From the NCBI RefSeq assembly GCF_051513965.1, contig NZ_CP195847.1:1178001-1242000 (forward strand): 64,000 nt of DNA, written 5' to 3'. The position numbers and the translations under genes were made by a program. Every line of letters begins with the position of its first letter. The stretch's first letter is position 1. This stretch comes from Paramicrobacterium sp051513965. Lineage in GTDB: Bacteria > Actinomycetota > Actinomycetes > Actinomycetales > Microbacteriaceae. The notes under the pieces were generated by a model. That model saw only the letters and a program-made list of their open reading frames with translations, was not told the DNA's origin and searched no databases. Positions 52,401 to 60,639 of this stretch are shown one piece after another.

Positions 52401-52890
52401 CAGTCACTTCGAGCAGATGCGTGAGCTGTTCGGCGATCTCTCCGTTCTGGAGACCGGCGACTACCTGTACGGACTGGAGCAGGGGCGCGAAACCTACGTC
52501 GAGATCGCGAAGGGCGTGCGACTGTACGTCGGACTTGAAGCGATCGGCGAGCCGGATGAGAAGGGGATGCGGACCGTCATGGCGATCCTCAACGGACAGC
52601 TGCGCCCTGTGTTCGTCCGTGACCGATCTGTGAACGTCGAGACCGTGCAGGCGGAAAAGGCCGACGCGAGCAATCCTGGTCACGTCGCCGCTCCGTTCTC
52701 GGGGGTCGTCACTCTGAAGGTTGCGCCCGGCGAAGAGGTCGAAGCCGGCCAGGCGGTAGCATCGATCGAAGCGATGAAGATGGAGGCCGCAATCACGAGT
52801 CCTGTGCGCGGGATCGTCGAGCGAGCTGCCATCACCTCGCCGCAGCAGGTCGAGTCGAATGATCTGCTCGTCGTCGTCTCGCCCCGCTAG
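49486..52890 (+). CDS. pyc: Pyruvate carboxylase
   Basis: A 1134-aa biotin enzyme that makes oxaloacetate from pyruvate. Domains in order: biotin carboxylase (KILVANRGEIAIRAFRAA, GGGGRGMRRV, EMNPRIQVEHTVTEEV), carboxyltransferase (TDTTFRDAHQSLLATRVRT, metal-binding HVHTHDTAGGQ), and biotinyl carrier (IEAMKMEAAITS, Lys1098). All domains are full length. It replenishes the TCA cycle, whose flux the FHA protein at 46519 may also control. Confidence 0.97.
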   Translation: MFTKILVANRGEIAIRAFRAAYELGAQTVAVFPFEDRNSLHRLKADEAYEIGEPGHPVRAYLDVDEIIRVARESGADAIYPGYGFLSENPELAAKAEAAGITFIGPRTSVLEMAGNKVTAKEHAISAGVPVLRSSPASDDVDFLLEQSGSVGFPLFAKAVAGGGGRGMRRVNSREELAAALAEAMREADSAFGDPRMFLEQAVLRPRHIEVQILADSTGETIHLFERDCSVQRRNQKVVEIAPAPNISDELRQSLYRDAVAFARSIGYVNAGTVEFLVDTAGDRAGEHVFIEMNPRIQVEHTVTEEVTDVDLVQAQMRIAAGATLAELGLTQENIALHGAALQCRITTEDPTQGFRPDTGKITTYRSPGGSGIRLDGGTINPGAQISPHFDSMLAKMTCRGRDFSTAVARARRGLAEFRIRGVATNIPFIQGVLDDPAFLEGDLSTSFIEERPELLQGRVSKDRGTKIMNWLADVTVNQPHGPRPAGVNPAEKLPTIDLEAEVPAGSRQRLQELGPREFAAQLRAQRPLAVTDTTFRDAHQSLLATRVRTKELLRVAPHVARLTPELLSVEAWGGATYDVALRFLGEDPWERLEQLRDALPNVAIQMLLRGRNTVGYTPYPTRVTDAFVHEASRSGVDIFRIFDALNDVEQMRPAIDSVLATDTSVAEVALCYTGNLLDPGETLYTLDYYLRLADQIVEAGAHILAIKDMAGLLRPAAAATLVSALRERFDLPVHVHTHDTAGGQLATLLAAAQAGADAVDAASAPMSGTTSQPSASALVAALAHTERDTGLSLENVSNLEPYWESVRHLYRPFESGLPGPTGRVYKHEVPGGQLSNLRQQAIALGLANDFELIEDMYAAANEILGRVPKVTPSSKVVGDLALHLAAVRADPEDFAENPDRYDVPDSVIGFMAGELGDLPGGWPEPFRSKVLRGRNVDVSVTPLSEDDEAQLAGTRLERRSALNRLLFPTPTSHFEQMRELFGDLSVLETGDYLYGLEQGRETYVEIAKGVRLYVGLEAIGEPDEKGMRTVMAILNGQLRPVFVRDRSVNVETVQAEKADASNPGHVAAPFSGVVTLKVAPGEEVEAGQAVASIEAMKMEAAITSPVRGIVERAAITSPQQVESNDLLVVVSPR

Positions 52891-52990
52891 GCCACACCCA
52901 GCGGACACTCTGGTGCGTGCGTCGACGTTCATTACACTGTTCACGGATTCTTTCGCGTGACCGTGCCCAGATATAAGGAGTAACACCACC

Positions 52991-54859
52991 ATGTCTCAAC
53001 CGTCGGAAGGACTCGAGGCGGCCGACCAATCGGCCGACGAGCGCACTTTCGGGGTCGACCAGGCCGCTCCGCGCACTCGCAATCAGACGGTCAGCGTCAC
53101 CATCCCGACGATGGAGGACGACGAGATCGACGATGACGAGGATGTCGTCAAGGACGACCTGGCCGTGCCGCCGACGGCTCGTCAGGAGCCGGTGCAGAAG
53201 AAGGATGCCGGTGCGAGCTCCGAAACATCCGAGCACACGATCTCGCCGACCGTGCCCTCTGAAGCGGCAGGAGCGTCTTCCTCTGGAGCAGCTCCCGCGA
53301 AGAGATCAGCTGCGAGTGGAGATACTGCCGCGTTCTCCTCAAAAGCCGCGGGCGCGAAGGGTAAGGCGAAGAAGTCTGACACAGCCGCGCGCCGCCCTGA
53401 CGCGGGACCCAAGGCGGATGCGTCTGCCAGCCGATCCTCCTCGACGAAGAGCGACGCGGTGAAGAGGGAATCGAGCAAGAGCGACCCTGCGAAGAGCGAT
53501 CCCGCCACGAGCGACACTGCGAAGAGCGACGCAGCGACACGGGCGACGAAAGGTACGCCGCTATCGAAGTCCTCAGCGGGCGCGGCATCGAAGGAAACCG
53601 CGACTGTCGATGCAGCCGCGAGCGCAGCATCCCTTCGGTTCACTTCGCCTCGTTCGCTGCGGGTCCAGCCGCCCACGACATCCGACGAGCCCAAGCGGTC
53701 CTCGACCTCAGCGAACGATGGCAGAGCGGAGAGCGCCGGAGACGCTCACGCGTCGACGCCGCCGGTCCGGCGAGATGACAGACGTGAGACGCGCGCGGAC
53801 GCCGCAGAAGCGCCCGCTGGGGCGCACCGGCCCGTCGCATACGAAGGCGATGCGTCGCGTGAGCTTGTACCGCAGAGCGTGAGCGCCCGACGGGCGCCGA
53901 ATGCGGGCGCTGAGAGCGACCAGATGCTGACGGCCGAACGTCTCCTCGATGACCGGGCTTCCCGCACGGGCGCCCCGGAGAGCGGCATCCGTCGTATTCT
54001 CTACGAGGCGAGCGGGCACCTGATCAACCTCGGTGACAGCAAGAAGGTACGCGCCGAAAAAGATCTCACACTGCGCATCGCCAAGCCGTTTGCGGGCAGC
54101 GCTCGCTTCGTCCCCGTGCTCACTCGAAAGGGCGGCGTCGGCAAGACGACGGTCTCCGTGCTCTTGGGGATGGCGTTGGCCGACGCTCGCGACGATCGGG
54201 TGATCGCGGTCGATGCCAATCCTGACCGCGGCTCGCTGCACGATCGGGTCTCAGGGTCGACGGACTATACGGTCCGCGATGCTATTCGACGTCGTGACGA
54301 TATCTCGGGCTACACGGAGTTCTCGACACTGATCGCCCGTGACGAGACGCGTCTCGACGTCCTCGCGTCTGCCAACGAGCTGACCGCAGACGCGCCCTTC
54401 GACGACACCGACTACACCACGGTCGCGGCTCTCGCCTCGCAGTACTACTCGATGGTGCTGACGGACAGCGGCACGGGCATGGTGCACGAGGTCATGCGCG
54501 CGACGCTGGAACACGCCGACAGCGTTGTGCTCGTGTCAGGAACGAGCGTCGACGAGGCCCGAATGACCTCCGAGACGATCTCATGGCTCGAGGCGAACGG
54601 CTACGAGGAACTCGCTCGAAATGCGGTCGTCGTCGTCAACAATCGCAGCGCATCGACACCGCTCATCAAGCTCGACGAGCTCGAAGCCCATTTCTCGTCG
54701 CGAGTGCGGGCTGTCGTGCGCCTTCCGTATGATCCTGCTCTGGCCTCAGGAGCGCCGATATCGTTCACGCGGCTGAAGCCGGCAACCCGTCGGGCGGCTC
54801 GTGAGCTGGCGGCATCCGTCGTGGAAGGCCTGCCGACTCAGCGCCCCAGCTATCAATGA
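52991..54859 (+). CDS. MinD/ParA-like ATPase with a long disordered N-terminal region
   Basis: The 622-aa product has two parts. Residues 1 to about 340 are Ser, Ala, Thr, Lys and Asp-rich and look disordered, with KSDPAKSD-like repeats near residues 152-183. The C-terminal ATPase holds the Walker A RKGGVGKTTVSVLLG (Lys380 to Lys385), AVDANPDRGSLHDR and VLTDSGTGMVH. Similar two-part proteins occur next to type VII secretion loci, but no ESX genes are near. ATG 52991 follows AAGGAG; TACACT at 52933 may be its -10. The function is not known. Confidence 0.83.
   Translation: MSQPSEGLEAADQSADERTFGVDQAAPRTRNQTVSVTIPTMEDDEIDDDEDVVKDDLAVPPTARQEPVQKKDAGASSETSEHTISPTVPSEAAGASSSGAAPAKRSAASGDTAAFSSKAAGAKGKAKKSDTAARRPDAGPKADASASRSSSTKSDAVKRESSKSDPAKSDPATSDTAKSDAATRATKGTPLSKSSAGAASKETATVDAAASAASLRFTSPRSLRVQPPTTSDEPKRSSTSANDGRAESAGDAHASTPPVRRDDRRETRADAAEAPAGAHRPVAYEGDASRELVPQSVSARRAPNAGAESDQMLTAERLLDDRASRTGAPESGIRRILYEASGHLINLGDSKKVRAEKDLTLRIAKPFAGSARFVPVLTRKGGVGKTTVSVLLGMALADARDDRVIAVDANPDRGSLHDRVSGSTDYTVRDAIRRRDDISGYTEFSTLIARDETRLDVLASANELTADAPFDDTDYTTVAALASQYYSMVLTDSGTGMVHEVMRATLEHADSVVLVSGTSVDEARMTSETISWLEANGYEELARNAVVVVNNRSASTPLIKLDELEAHFSSRVRAVVRLPYDPALASGAPISFTRLKPATRRAARELAASVVEGLPTQRPSYQ
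53445..53538 (+). repeat. Imperfect tandem repeats in the MinD-like gene
   Basis: About six imperfect units of 15 bases (AAGAGCGACSCTGCG-like) encode Lys-Ser-Asp-Pro/Ala-Ala repeats. They lie in the disordered N-terminal region and could vary in number between strains. Confidence 0.6.
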
Positions 54860-54872
54860 AAGCGAAACCCCA

Positions 54873-55364
54873 GTGACTGAACGTCCTATCCGCCTCTTCG
54901 GCGACCCCGTGCTGAAAGCTCGCTGCGAGGAGATCACGACCATTGACGACAGAGTCCGCGGGCTCATCGCAGATCTGCTCGATTCGGTGAAGCTGCCCGG
55001 TCGCGCCGGAGTCGCTGCGAACCAGATCGGCGTCGGCCTGCGCGCGTTCAGCTACAACGTCGATGGCGAAGTCGGGTACGTCATCAACCCGGTCCTCGCC
55101 GAGGTGCGTGGTGAGAAGGAGCTTATCGATGAAGGATGCCTGTCAGTTCCCGAGCAATGGCATCCGACGCCCCGGCACCCGTGGGCACGCGTGACGGGCA
55201 TCGACCTCGACGGCAACGAGATCTCCGTTGAGGGGACGGGAGTTCTCGCGCAGGCACTTCAGCACGAGACCGACCACCTCGACGGCTACCTGTATCTCGA
55301 TCGTCTCGAGAAAGACGAACGTCGTGCCGCGATGAAGCAGGTTCGCGAATCGACCTGGTTCTGA
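54873..55364 (+). CDS. def: Peptide deformylase
   Basis: This metal enzyme removes the formyl group from new proteins; it acts before the methionine aminopeptidase. The 163-aa product has all three motifs: GVAANQIG, DEGCLSVP and QHETDHLDG. The start is GTG 54873, 13 bp after the MinD-like gene; a longer in-frame version overlaps that gene and is rejected. A perfect palindromic terminator follows. Confidence 0.95.
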   Translation: MTERPIRLFGDPVLKARCEEITTIDDRVRGLIADLLDSVKLPGRAGVAANQIGVGLRAFSYNVDGEVGYVINPVLAEVRGEKELIDEGCLSVPEQWHPTPRHPWARVTGIDLDGNEISVEGTGVLAQALQHETDHLDGYLYLDRLEKDERRAAMKQVRESTWF

Positions 55365-55383
55365 CAATCTGGGGAGAATGAAG

Positions 55384-55427
55384 AAGCGGGATGCCGCGCC
55401 GAGACGTCTCGGCGCGGCATCCCGCTT
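55384..55427. terminator. Perfect 44-bp palindrome, bidirectional terminator
   Basis: Bases 55384-55405 and 55406-55427 are exact reverse complements (22-bp arms, no spacer), starting AAGCGGGATGCC and ending GGCATCCCGCTT. With the AA/TT ends it works in both directions between def and the convergent acyl-CoA ligase. It holds the window-wide 9-mer GGATGCCGC and its complement as a pair. Confidence 0.85.
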
Positions 55428-55445
55428 TTGTGGCCCTTGCTCGCC

Positions 55446-57266
55446 TTATTTGAGCGAAAGTCCCTGAGTGGGCTGTGGCACGTTGTACATCCGATCGATC
55501 ACCTCGGCGAAGTCCTTCACGATGACATTGCGCTTGATGCTGAGCTTCGGCGTCAGGTGGCCGGATGCCTCGGTGAACTCGACATCGAGGATCTCGAACT
55601 TCCGAATCGACTCAGCGCGTGAGACTCGCGTGTTCGCCTGATCGACGGCACGCTGTACCTCGGCGATGACCGCCGGGTTCTTGGCCGCCTCGGAGACAGA
55701 CATCGAGGCATCCTGGCCATTGTTCTGCAACCACGTCGGGAGCATCTCCGGGTCGAGCGTGACGAGCGCCGCGATGAACGGTTTCTGATCGCCGACGACG
55801 ACGATCTGGCCGACGATCGGGTTCGCTCGGACGGGGTCCTCGAGTACGGCGGGAGCGACGTTCTTACCGCCCGCGGTGACGATGATCTCCTTCTTGCGGC
55901 CGGTGATCGTCAGGAAGCCGTCGTCGTCGAGGCTCCCGATGTCGCCGGTGCGGAACCAGCCGTCTTCGAAGGAGTCCGCCGTGGCCTCCGGGTTGTTCCA
56001 GTACTCCTTGAAGACATCGATGCCCTTGACCTGGATCTCCCCGTCGTCAGCGATTCTGACGCTCATGCCGGGAAGCGCTGGTCCGACGGTGCCGATCTTC
56101 GAGTTGCTCGGCAGGTTGACCGTCGCGGGCGCGGTCGTCTCCGTGAGACCGTAACCCTCGAGGATCGTGACACCGAGCGCGTGGAAGAAGTGGCCAAGGC
56201 GTGCGCCGAGCGGTGCGGACCCTGAGACCGCGTACTTGACGTTTCCGCCCATGGCTGCGCGAAGCTTCGCGAACACGAGCTTGTCGAACAGAAGGAACTT
56301 CAGTTTGAGCTTGAACGGCACGGAGCCCGACTCCAGCGCCTTGCTGTACTCGATCGCCGTCTCCGCAGCCTTGCGGAAGATCTTGCCCTTGCCGCCGGAC
56401 TCTGCCTTCTGCTCAGCGGAGTTGTAGACCTTTTCGAAGACACGAGGAACTGCCAGCAGGAAGGTCGGTTTGAACGAACCGAGGGACTCGAGCAGCCGGC
56501 TTGTGTCGGGCTGATGGCCGACCTTCACGCCGGCGTGAACGGCGAGCACCGAGATGAAACGCGCGAACACGTGTGCAAGCGTGATGAACAGAAGAGTGGA
56601 TGCTCCGGGTTCGACGACCTCCTTGAGGGCGACCGCGGAGTTGCGCGAGAGCTCGACGAAGTTCGAATGCGTCAGTACGCATCCCTTCGGAGTGCCCATG
56701 GAGCCAGAGGTGTAGATGAGCGTTGCCATGTCAGAGCCGACCGCACGAGATCGACGTGCCTCGATCTCGTCATCGGTGATGTCCGCTCCGCTCGCGGAGA
56801 GCTTGTCGAGATCGCCCAGGTGTATCTGCCAGACCGGTCCGATGCCAGGCAGGTCGCTGTGCACCTCATCGAATCGCGAGAAGTGCTCTGCTGTCTCGAC
56901 GATCATGGCCGTCGCACCGGAGTCGCTCAGAATCCAGTGGATCTGTGACGGCGAGCTGGTCTCGTAGACGGGAACGAGCGTTGCGCCGGCGAACCAGGTC
57001 GCGAAGTCGACGAGCGTCCACTCGAAGCTGGTCTTGCACATGAAGCCGATCTTGTCCCCAGGATTGACCCCGGAGGCGGCGAGCCCCTTCGCGAGCGCGA
57101 TGACTCGTGTGAGGAACTCTGACGACGTGAGGTCACGCCAGCCGTCGCCATCCGGAACCGAGAAGAGCGGCTCATTGGGAGTGAGCTTCACACGTTCCAG
57201 CAGCAGATCCGTGGCATTTGCTTCCGGGTCTGCGGGGACGACAGCGGGAACGGAGTGGGATTCCAC
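55446..57266 (-). CDS. Long-chain acyl-CoA synthetase (FadD15-like)
   Basis: A 606-aa AMP-forming ligase. Signs are LIYTSGSMGTPKGCVLTHSN, LEGYGLTETTAPA, DGWFRTGDIGSLDDDGFL and GRKKEIIVTAGGKNVAP. It belongs to the long FadD15/FACL group (about 600 aa) and differs from the 564-aa FadD at 29142. The start is GTG 57266, with AAGGAG 6 bases before it; the longer in-frame ATG lacks this site. It is convergent with def and divergent from glk. Confidence 0.93.
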   Translation of the reverse strand: MESHSVPAVVPADPEANATDLLLERVKLTPNEPLFSVPDGDGWRDLTSSEFLTRVIALAKGLAASGVNPGDKIGFMCKTSFEWTLVDFATWFAGATLVPVYETSSPSQIHWILSDSGATAMIVETAEHFSRFDEVHSDLPGIGPVWQIHLGDLDKLSASGADITDDEIEARRSRAVGSDMATLIYTSGSMGTPKGCVLTHSNFVELSRNSAVALKEVVEPGASTLLFITLAHVFARFISVLAVHAGVKVGHQPDTSRLLESLGSFKPTFLLAVPRVFEKVYNSAEQKAESGGKGKIFRKAAETAIEYSKALESGSVPFKLKLKFLLFDKLVFAKLRAAMGGNVKYAVSGSAPLGARLGHFFHALGVTILEGYGLTETTAPATVNLPSNSKIGTVGPALPGMSVRIADDGEIQVKGIDVFKEYWNNPEATADSFEDGWFRTGDIGSLDDDGFLTITGRKKEIIVTAGGKNVAPAVLEDPVRANPIVGQIVVVGDQKPFIAALVTLDPEMLPTWLQNNGQDASMSVSEAAKNPAVIAEVQRAVDQANTRVSRAESIRKFEILDVEFTEASGHLTPKLSIKRNVIVKDFAEVIDRMYNVPQPTQGLSLK

Positions 57267-57442
57267 AGTAGCTCCTTCGATACGTGGTCGGGTACGGCTT
57301 TCCTCTACTCTAAAGTGAGGACCCGTGCTGAGGCGGGATCGTCGGAGCGCGCTCGGCGGTTTCCTCACACGGAATCCGTACGCGCGCGACGTTTTTTGTG
57401 GGAAACATCAGATTTCGTCAGAAAGTCAGTGGAGGTTCAGGC

Positions 57443-58399
57443 GTGCACGCTATTGGGATCGATATCGGTGGCACGAAGATCGCCGGTGCGGTTGTCGATG
57501 TAGACGGTGAGATCGTCGCCGAAGACCGTGTGCCGTCACCGGCTGCTGACAGCACCGCGATCGAAGACGCTGTCGTCGACATGGTGACCCGTCTGCGCGA
57601 AGGCCACGACATCGCCGGGGTGGGGGTCGCCGCCGCAGGATTCATCGACGCGGCGCAGTCGATCGTCTATTACGCGCCGAATCTGAGCTGGCGCAATGAA
57701 CCGTTCCGCGAGAAACTCACCGCGCGTCTCGGGATGCCAGTCGTCATCGAGAACGACGCCAATGCCGCGGGGTGGGCTGAGTTCCGCTTCGGCGCGGCTC
57801 AGCTTGTCAGTGACATGGTGATGCTCACGATTGGCACAGGGGTCGGCGGCGCGATCGTCGTTTCTGACGAGCTCTTCCGCGGTGGATTCGGCACGGGAGG
57901 TGAACTCGGGCACGTGCGGCTCATTCCCGGTGGGCTTCCGTGCGGGTGCGGGGCTGCAGGATGCCTCGAACAATACGGCTCCGGCAGGGCTCTCGGGCGA
58001 CTCGCCAACGAGCTGGCGGATGCCGGAGGCATCGGCCGCGCCCTCGCGGAGAAGCGGGAAGCTGCGGGCGGCACACTGAGCGGCACCGATATCTATGAAC
58101 TGATCGTGAGTGGTGACGGCGGCGCCCTCACCGCGCTTCGGCGCCTCGGCTCGTACATCGGACAGGGCTGTGCAACGCTGGGCGCCGTGCTCGACCCGCA
58201 GATGTTCGTCATCGGCGGGGGAGTGGCACAGGCGGGCGAGCTGCTTCTCGAGCCCGTGCGCAACGCCTATCTCGAGAACCTCCCCGCGCGTGGTTACCAT
58301 CCGGAACCGGAGTTCGTCATTGCCGAACTCGTCAACGATGCAGGCGTGGTCGGCGCGGCTGATCTGGCACGCATCGCGGCTGAACGTACACGGGCATAG
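57443..58399 (+). CDS. glk: ROK-family glucokinase
   Basis: A 318-aa ROK sugar kinase. ATP-binding IGIDIGGTKIAGAVVD is at the N-terminus and the zinc motif GLPCGCGAAGCLEQYGSG is near residue 170. DANAAGWAEFRFG contains the catalytic Asp. Glucose is the most likely substrate for this actinobacterial ROK type. GTG 57443 follows GGAGG. Confidence 0.9.
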   Translation: MHAIGIDIGGTKIAGAVVDVDGEIVAEDRVPSPAADSTAIEDAVVDMVTRLREGHDIAGVGVAAAGFIDAAQSIVYYAPNLSWRNEPFREKLTARLGMPVVIENDANAAGWAEFRFGAAQLVSDMVMLTIGTGVGGAIVVSDELFRGGFGTGGELGHVRLIPGGLPCGCGAAGCLEQYGSGRALGRLANELADAGGIGRALAEKREAAGGTLSGTDIYELIVSGDGGALTALRRLGSYIGQGCATLGAVLDPQMFVIGGGVAQAGELLLEPVRNAYLENLPARGYHPEPEFVIAELVNDAGVVGAADLARIAAERTRA

Positions 58400-58426
58400 C
58401 CTCAGCGGGAGATACTGGTAAGCACG

Positions 58427-59116
58427 ATGTTCTACTGGATCATGAAGCACATCATCGTCGGGCCCCTGCTCAAGGCGATATTCCGGCCCTGGGTCGTCGG
58501 TGCTGAGAACGTCCCTGCCCGGGGGGCCGCGATCATCGCGAGCAACCACCTTTCGGTGATCGACTCCATCTTCCTGCCTCTCTATCTCGATCGGCGCATC
58601 TCATTCCTCGCGAAGAGTGACTACTTCACAGGGCGAGGTCTCAAGGGATGGGCGACGCGTGCGTTCATGACCGCCACAGGCCAGCTTCCGATCGACCGCT
58701 CTGGCGGCAAAGCGTCGGAAGCATCGCTGAACACTGGGCTCGGAGTGCTCGGTCGAGGGGAGCTCCTCGGGATCTACCCGGAAGGGACGCGCAGCCCTGA
58801 CGCACGCATGTACCGCGGACGCACGGGGGTTGCTCGCATGGTGCTCGAGGCGGGTGTTCCGATCATCCCCGTCGCGATGGTGGACACAGAGAGCATCATG
58901 CCGATCGGGTCCGCCATGCCGAAGATCCGTCGTCCCGGGATCATCATCGGCGAGCCGCTCGATTTCTCCAGGTTCGCCGGTCTTGAGGGTGATCGCTTCA
59001 TTCTGCGCTCGGTGACCGATGAGCTCATGTATGAACTGCAGAAGCTCAGCCAGCAGCAGTACGTCGATGTCTATGCCTCGACCGTGAAAGACAAGCAGAC
59101 CGCCGTTTCGCGGTAG
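58427..59116 (+). CDS. 1-Acyl-sn-glycerol-3-phosphate acyltransferase (PlsC-like)
   Basis: A 229-aa membrane-associated enzyme that adds the second acyl chain to make phosphatidic acid. The NHLSVIDS (H-x4-D) and YPEGTRSPD motifs are present, and PLFIP-like VPIIPVAM follows. GATACT at 58411-58416 is a possible -10. The product feeds CdsA (15544-16530). The pairing with glk is common in Actinobacteria. Confidence 0.9.
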   Translation: MFYWIMKHIIVGPLLKAIFRPWVVGAENVPARGAAIIASNHLSVIDSIFLPLYLDRRISFLAKSDYFTGRGLKGWATRAFMTATGQLPIDRSGGKASEASLNTGLGVLGRGELLGIYPEGTRSPDARMYRGRTGVARMVLEAGVPIIPVAMVDTESIMPIGSAMPKIRRPGIIIGEPLDFSRFAGLEGDRFILRSVTDELMYELQKLSQQQYVDVYASTVKDKQTAVSR

Positions 59117-59169
59117 GCTGAAACTTACGCAGTTTTGCGTTATTCATCCCCCTTTCGACAGAGACAGGA

Positions 59170-60546
59170 ATGCCCGTGACAATGTCAGATGATCCGGTAG
59201 TGAAGGCAGATGAATCTGTGATCGCCGGGCTCGACTATTGGCGTGAGCTTCCGATCAAGCAGCAGCCCGAATGGCCCGATCCGGATGCCGTCGCAGAGGT
59301 GTCGCGAGAAATCGCGACGCTCCCTCCACTCGTCTTCGCCGGCGAAGTCGATCTCCTGCGCGATCGCATCGCGCGGGCGGCCCGTGGTGAGGCTTTCCTG
59401 CTTCAGGGCGGAGACTGCGCTGAGACGTTCGCCGGTGCCACGGCGGACCAGATCCGCAACCGAGTCAAGACGATTCTTCAGATGGCCGTCGTTCTGACGT
59501 ACGGAGCATCGATGCCCGTCATCAAGATGGGGCGCATGGCTGGCCAGTTCGCGAAGCCCCGCTCCAAAGACACCGAGACGCGCGGCGATGTCACGCTTCC
59601 TGCGTACCGGGGCGACATCGTCAACGGCTACGACTTCACTCCGGAGTCGCGTCGGGCCGACCCCAATCGCCTGCTTCGCGGGTACCACATGGCTGCCTCC
59701 ACCCTCAACCTGATCCGCGCGTTCACGCAGGGTGGGTTCGCGGACCTGCGCGAGGTGCACTCCTGGAACCGGGGCTTCGCCGCGAACCCGGCGAATCAGC
59801 GCTATGAGCACCTGGCGAAGGAGATCGATCGCGCCATCAAGTTCATGGAGGCTGCGGGCGCTGATTTTGACGAGCTCAAGCGGGTCGAGTTCTACACGTC
59901 GCACGAGGGACTGCTCATGGACTATGAGCGTCCGATGACGCGCATCGATTCACGCACCGGCCTGCCTTACAACACGTCGGGCCACTTCATCTGGATCGGT
60001 GAGCGCACTCGTGACATCGATGGCGCACACGTCGACTTTCTCTCTCGAGTCCGCAACCCCATCGGGGTGAAGCTCGGACCGACGACCTCGGTCGACGACA
60101 TGCGCCGTCTGATCGACAAGATCGATCCGGAGCGGGAGCCCGGCCGGATCACGTTCATCACGCGCATGGGCGCAGGAAAGATCCGTGACGCGCTTCCTCC
60201 GCTGCTCGAAGCGATCAAATCTGAGGATGCCAATCCCCTCTGGGTGACCGACCCGATGCACGGCAACGGCATCACGACGCCGACCGGCTACAAGACCCGG
60301 CGCTTCGACGACGTCGTGAACGAGGTTGAAGGGTTCTTCGAGGCCCACCGCGCTGTCGGAACCCATCCGGGCGGCATCCACGTGGAGCTCACCGGCGACG
60401 ACGTCACCGAGTGTCTCGGTGGCTCCGAGCACATCGACGAGGAGACCTTGGCCACACGCTACGAGTCTCTCTGCGATCCGCGGCTCAACCACATGCAGTC
60501 GCTTGAGCTCGCGTTCCTGGTGGCAGAGCAGCTCGGCAAAGCCTGA
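59170..60546 (+). CDS. aroG: 3-Deoxy-7-phosphoheptulonate synthase, class II
   Basis: This enzyme starts aromatic amino acid synthesis from PEP and erythrose 4-phosphate. The 458-aa product is of the plant-like class II type: FLLQGGDCAETFAG, GRMAGQFAKPRS, NLIRAFTQGGFADL, and LWVTDPMHGNGITTPTGYKTR. ATG 59170 is used; GTG 59176 is an in-frame alternative. In Mycobacterium and Corynebacterium aroG is also close to pknL. Confidence 0.96.
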   Translation: MPVTMSDDPVVKADESVIAGLDYWRELPIKQQPEWPDPDAVAEVSREIATLPPLVFAGEVDLLRDRIARAARGEAFLLQGGDCAETFAGATADQIRNRVKTILQMAVVLTYGASMPVIKMGRMAGQFAKPRSKDTETRGDVTLPAYRGDIVNGYDFTPESRRADPNRLLRGYHMAASTLNLIRAFTQGGFADLREVHSWNRGFAANPANQRYEHLAKEIDRAIKFMEAAGADFDELKRVEFYTSHEGLLMDYERPMTRIDSRTGLPYNTSGHFIWIGERTRDIDGAHVDFLSRVRNPIGVKLGPTTSVDDMRRLIDKIDPEREPGRITFITRMGAGKIRDALPPLLEAIKSEDANPLWVTDPMHGNGITTPTGYKTRRFDDVVNEVEGFFEAHRAVGTHPGGIHVELTGDDVTECLGGSEHIDEETLATRYESLCDPRLNHMQSLELAFLVAEQLGKA

Positions 60547-60552
60547 ATCCAC

Positions 60553-60596
60553 TGAATGACTGAGGGGACGCTCGCGAGCGTCCCCTCAGTCATTCA
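60553..60596. terminator. Second perfect 44-bp palindrome, between convergent genes
   Basis: TGAATGACTGAGGGGACGCT with CG (60553-60574) is followed directly by its exact reverse complement (60575-60596). It lies 6 bp after the aroG stop and 43 bp before the stop of the convergent kinase. There is no T-run. The length and zero spacer are the same as at 55384. Confidence 0.85.
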
Positions 60597-60639
60597 GCAA
60601 TGATGAGCGTAGCGAACACTCACCGCTCAGGCGCCTCAA

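Noticed and set aside
51787..52992. Reverse open frame inside pyruvate carboxylase
   Set aside because: It lies fully opposite conserved carboxylase sequence and has no homologous features.
53445..53538. CRISPR-like array
   Set aside because: The repeats are short, imperfect and in-frame within a coding disordered region, with no spacers.
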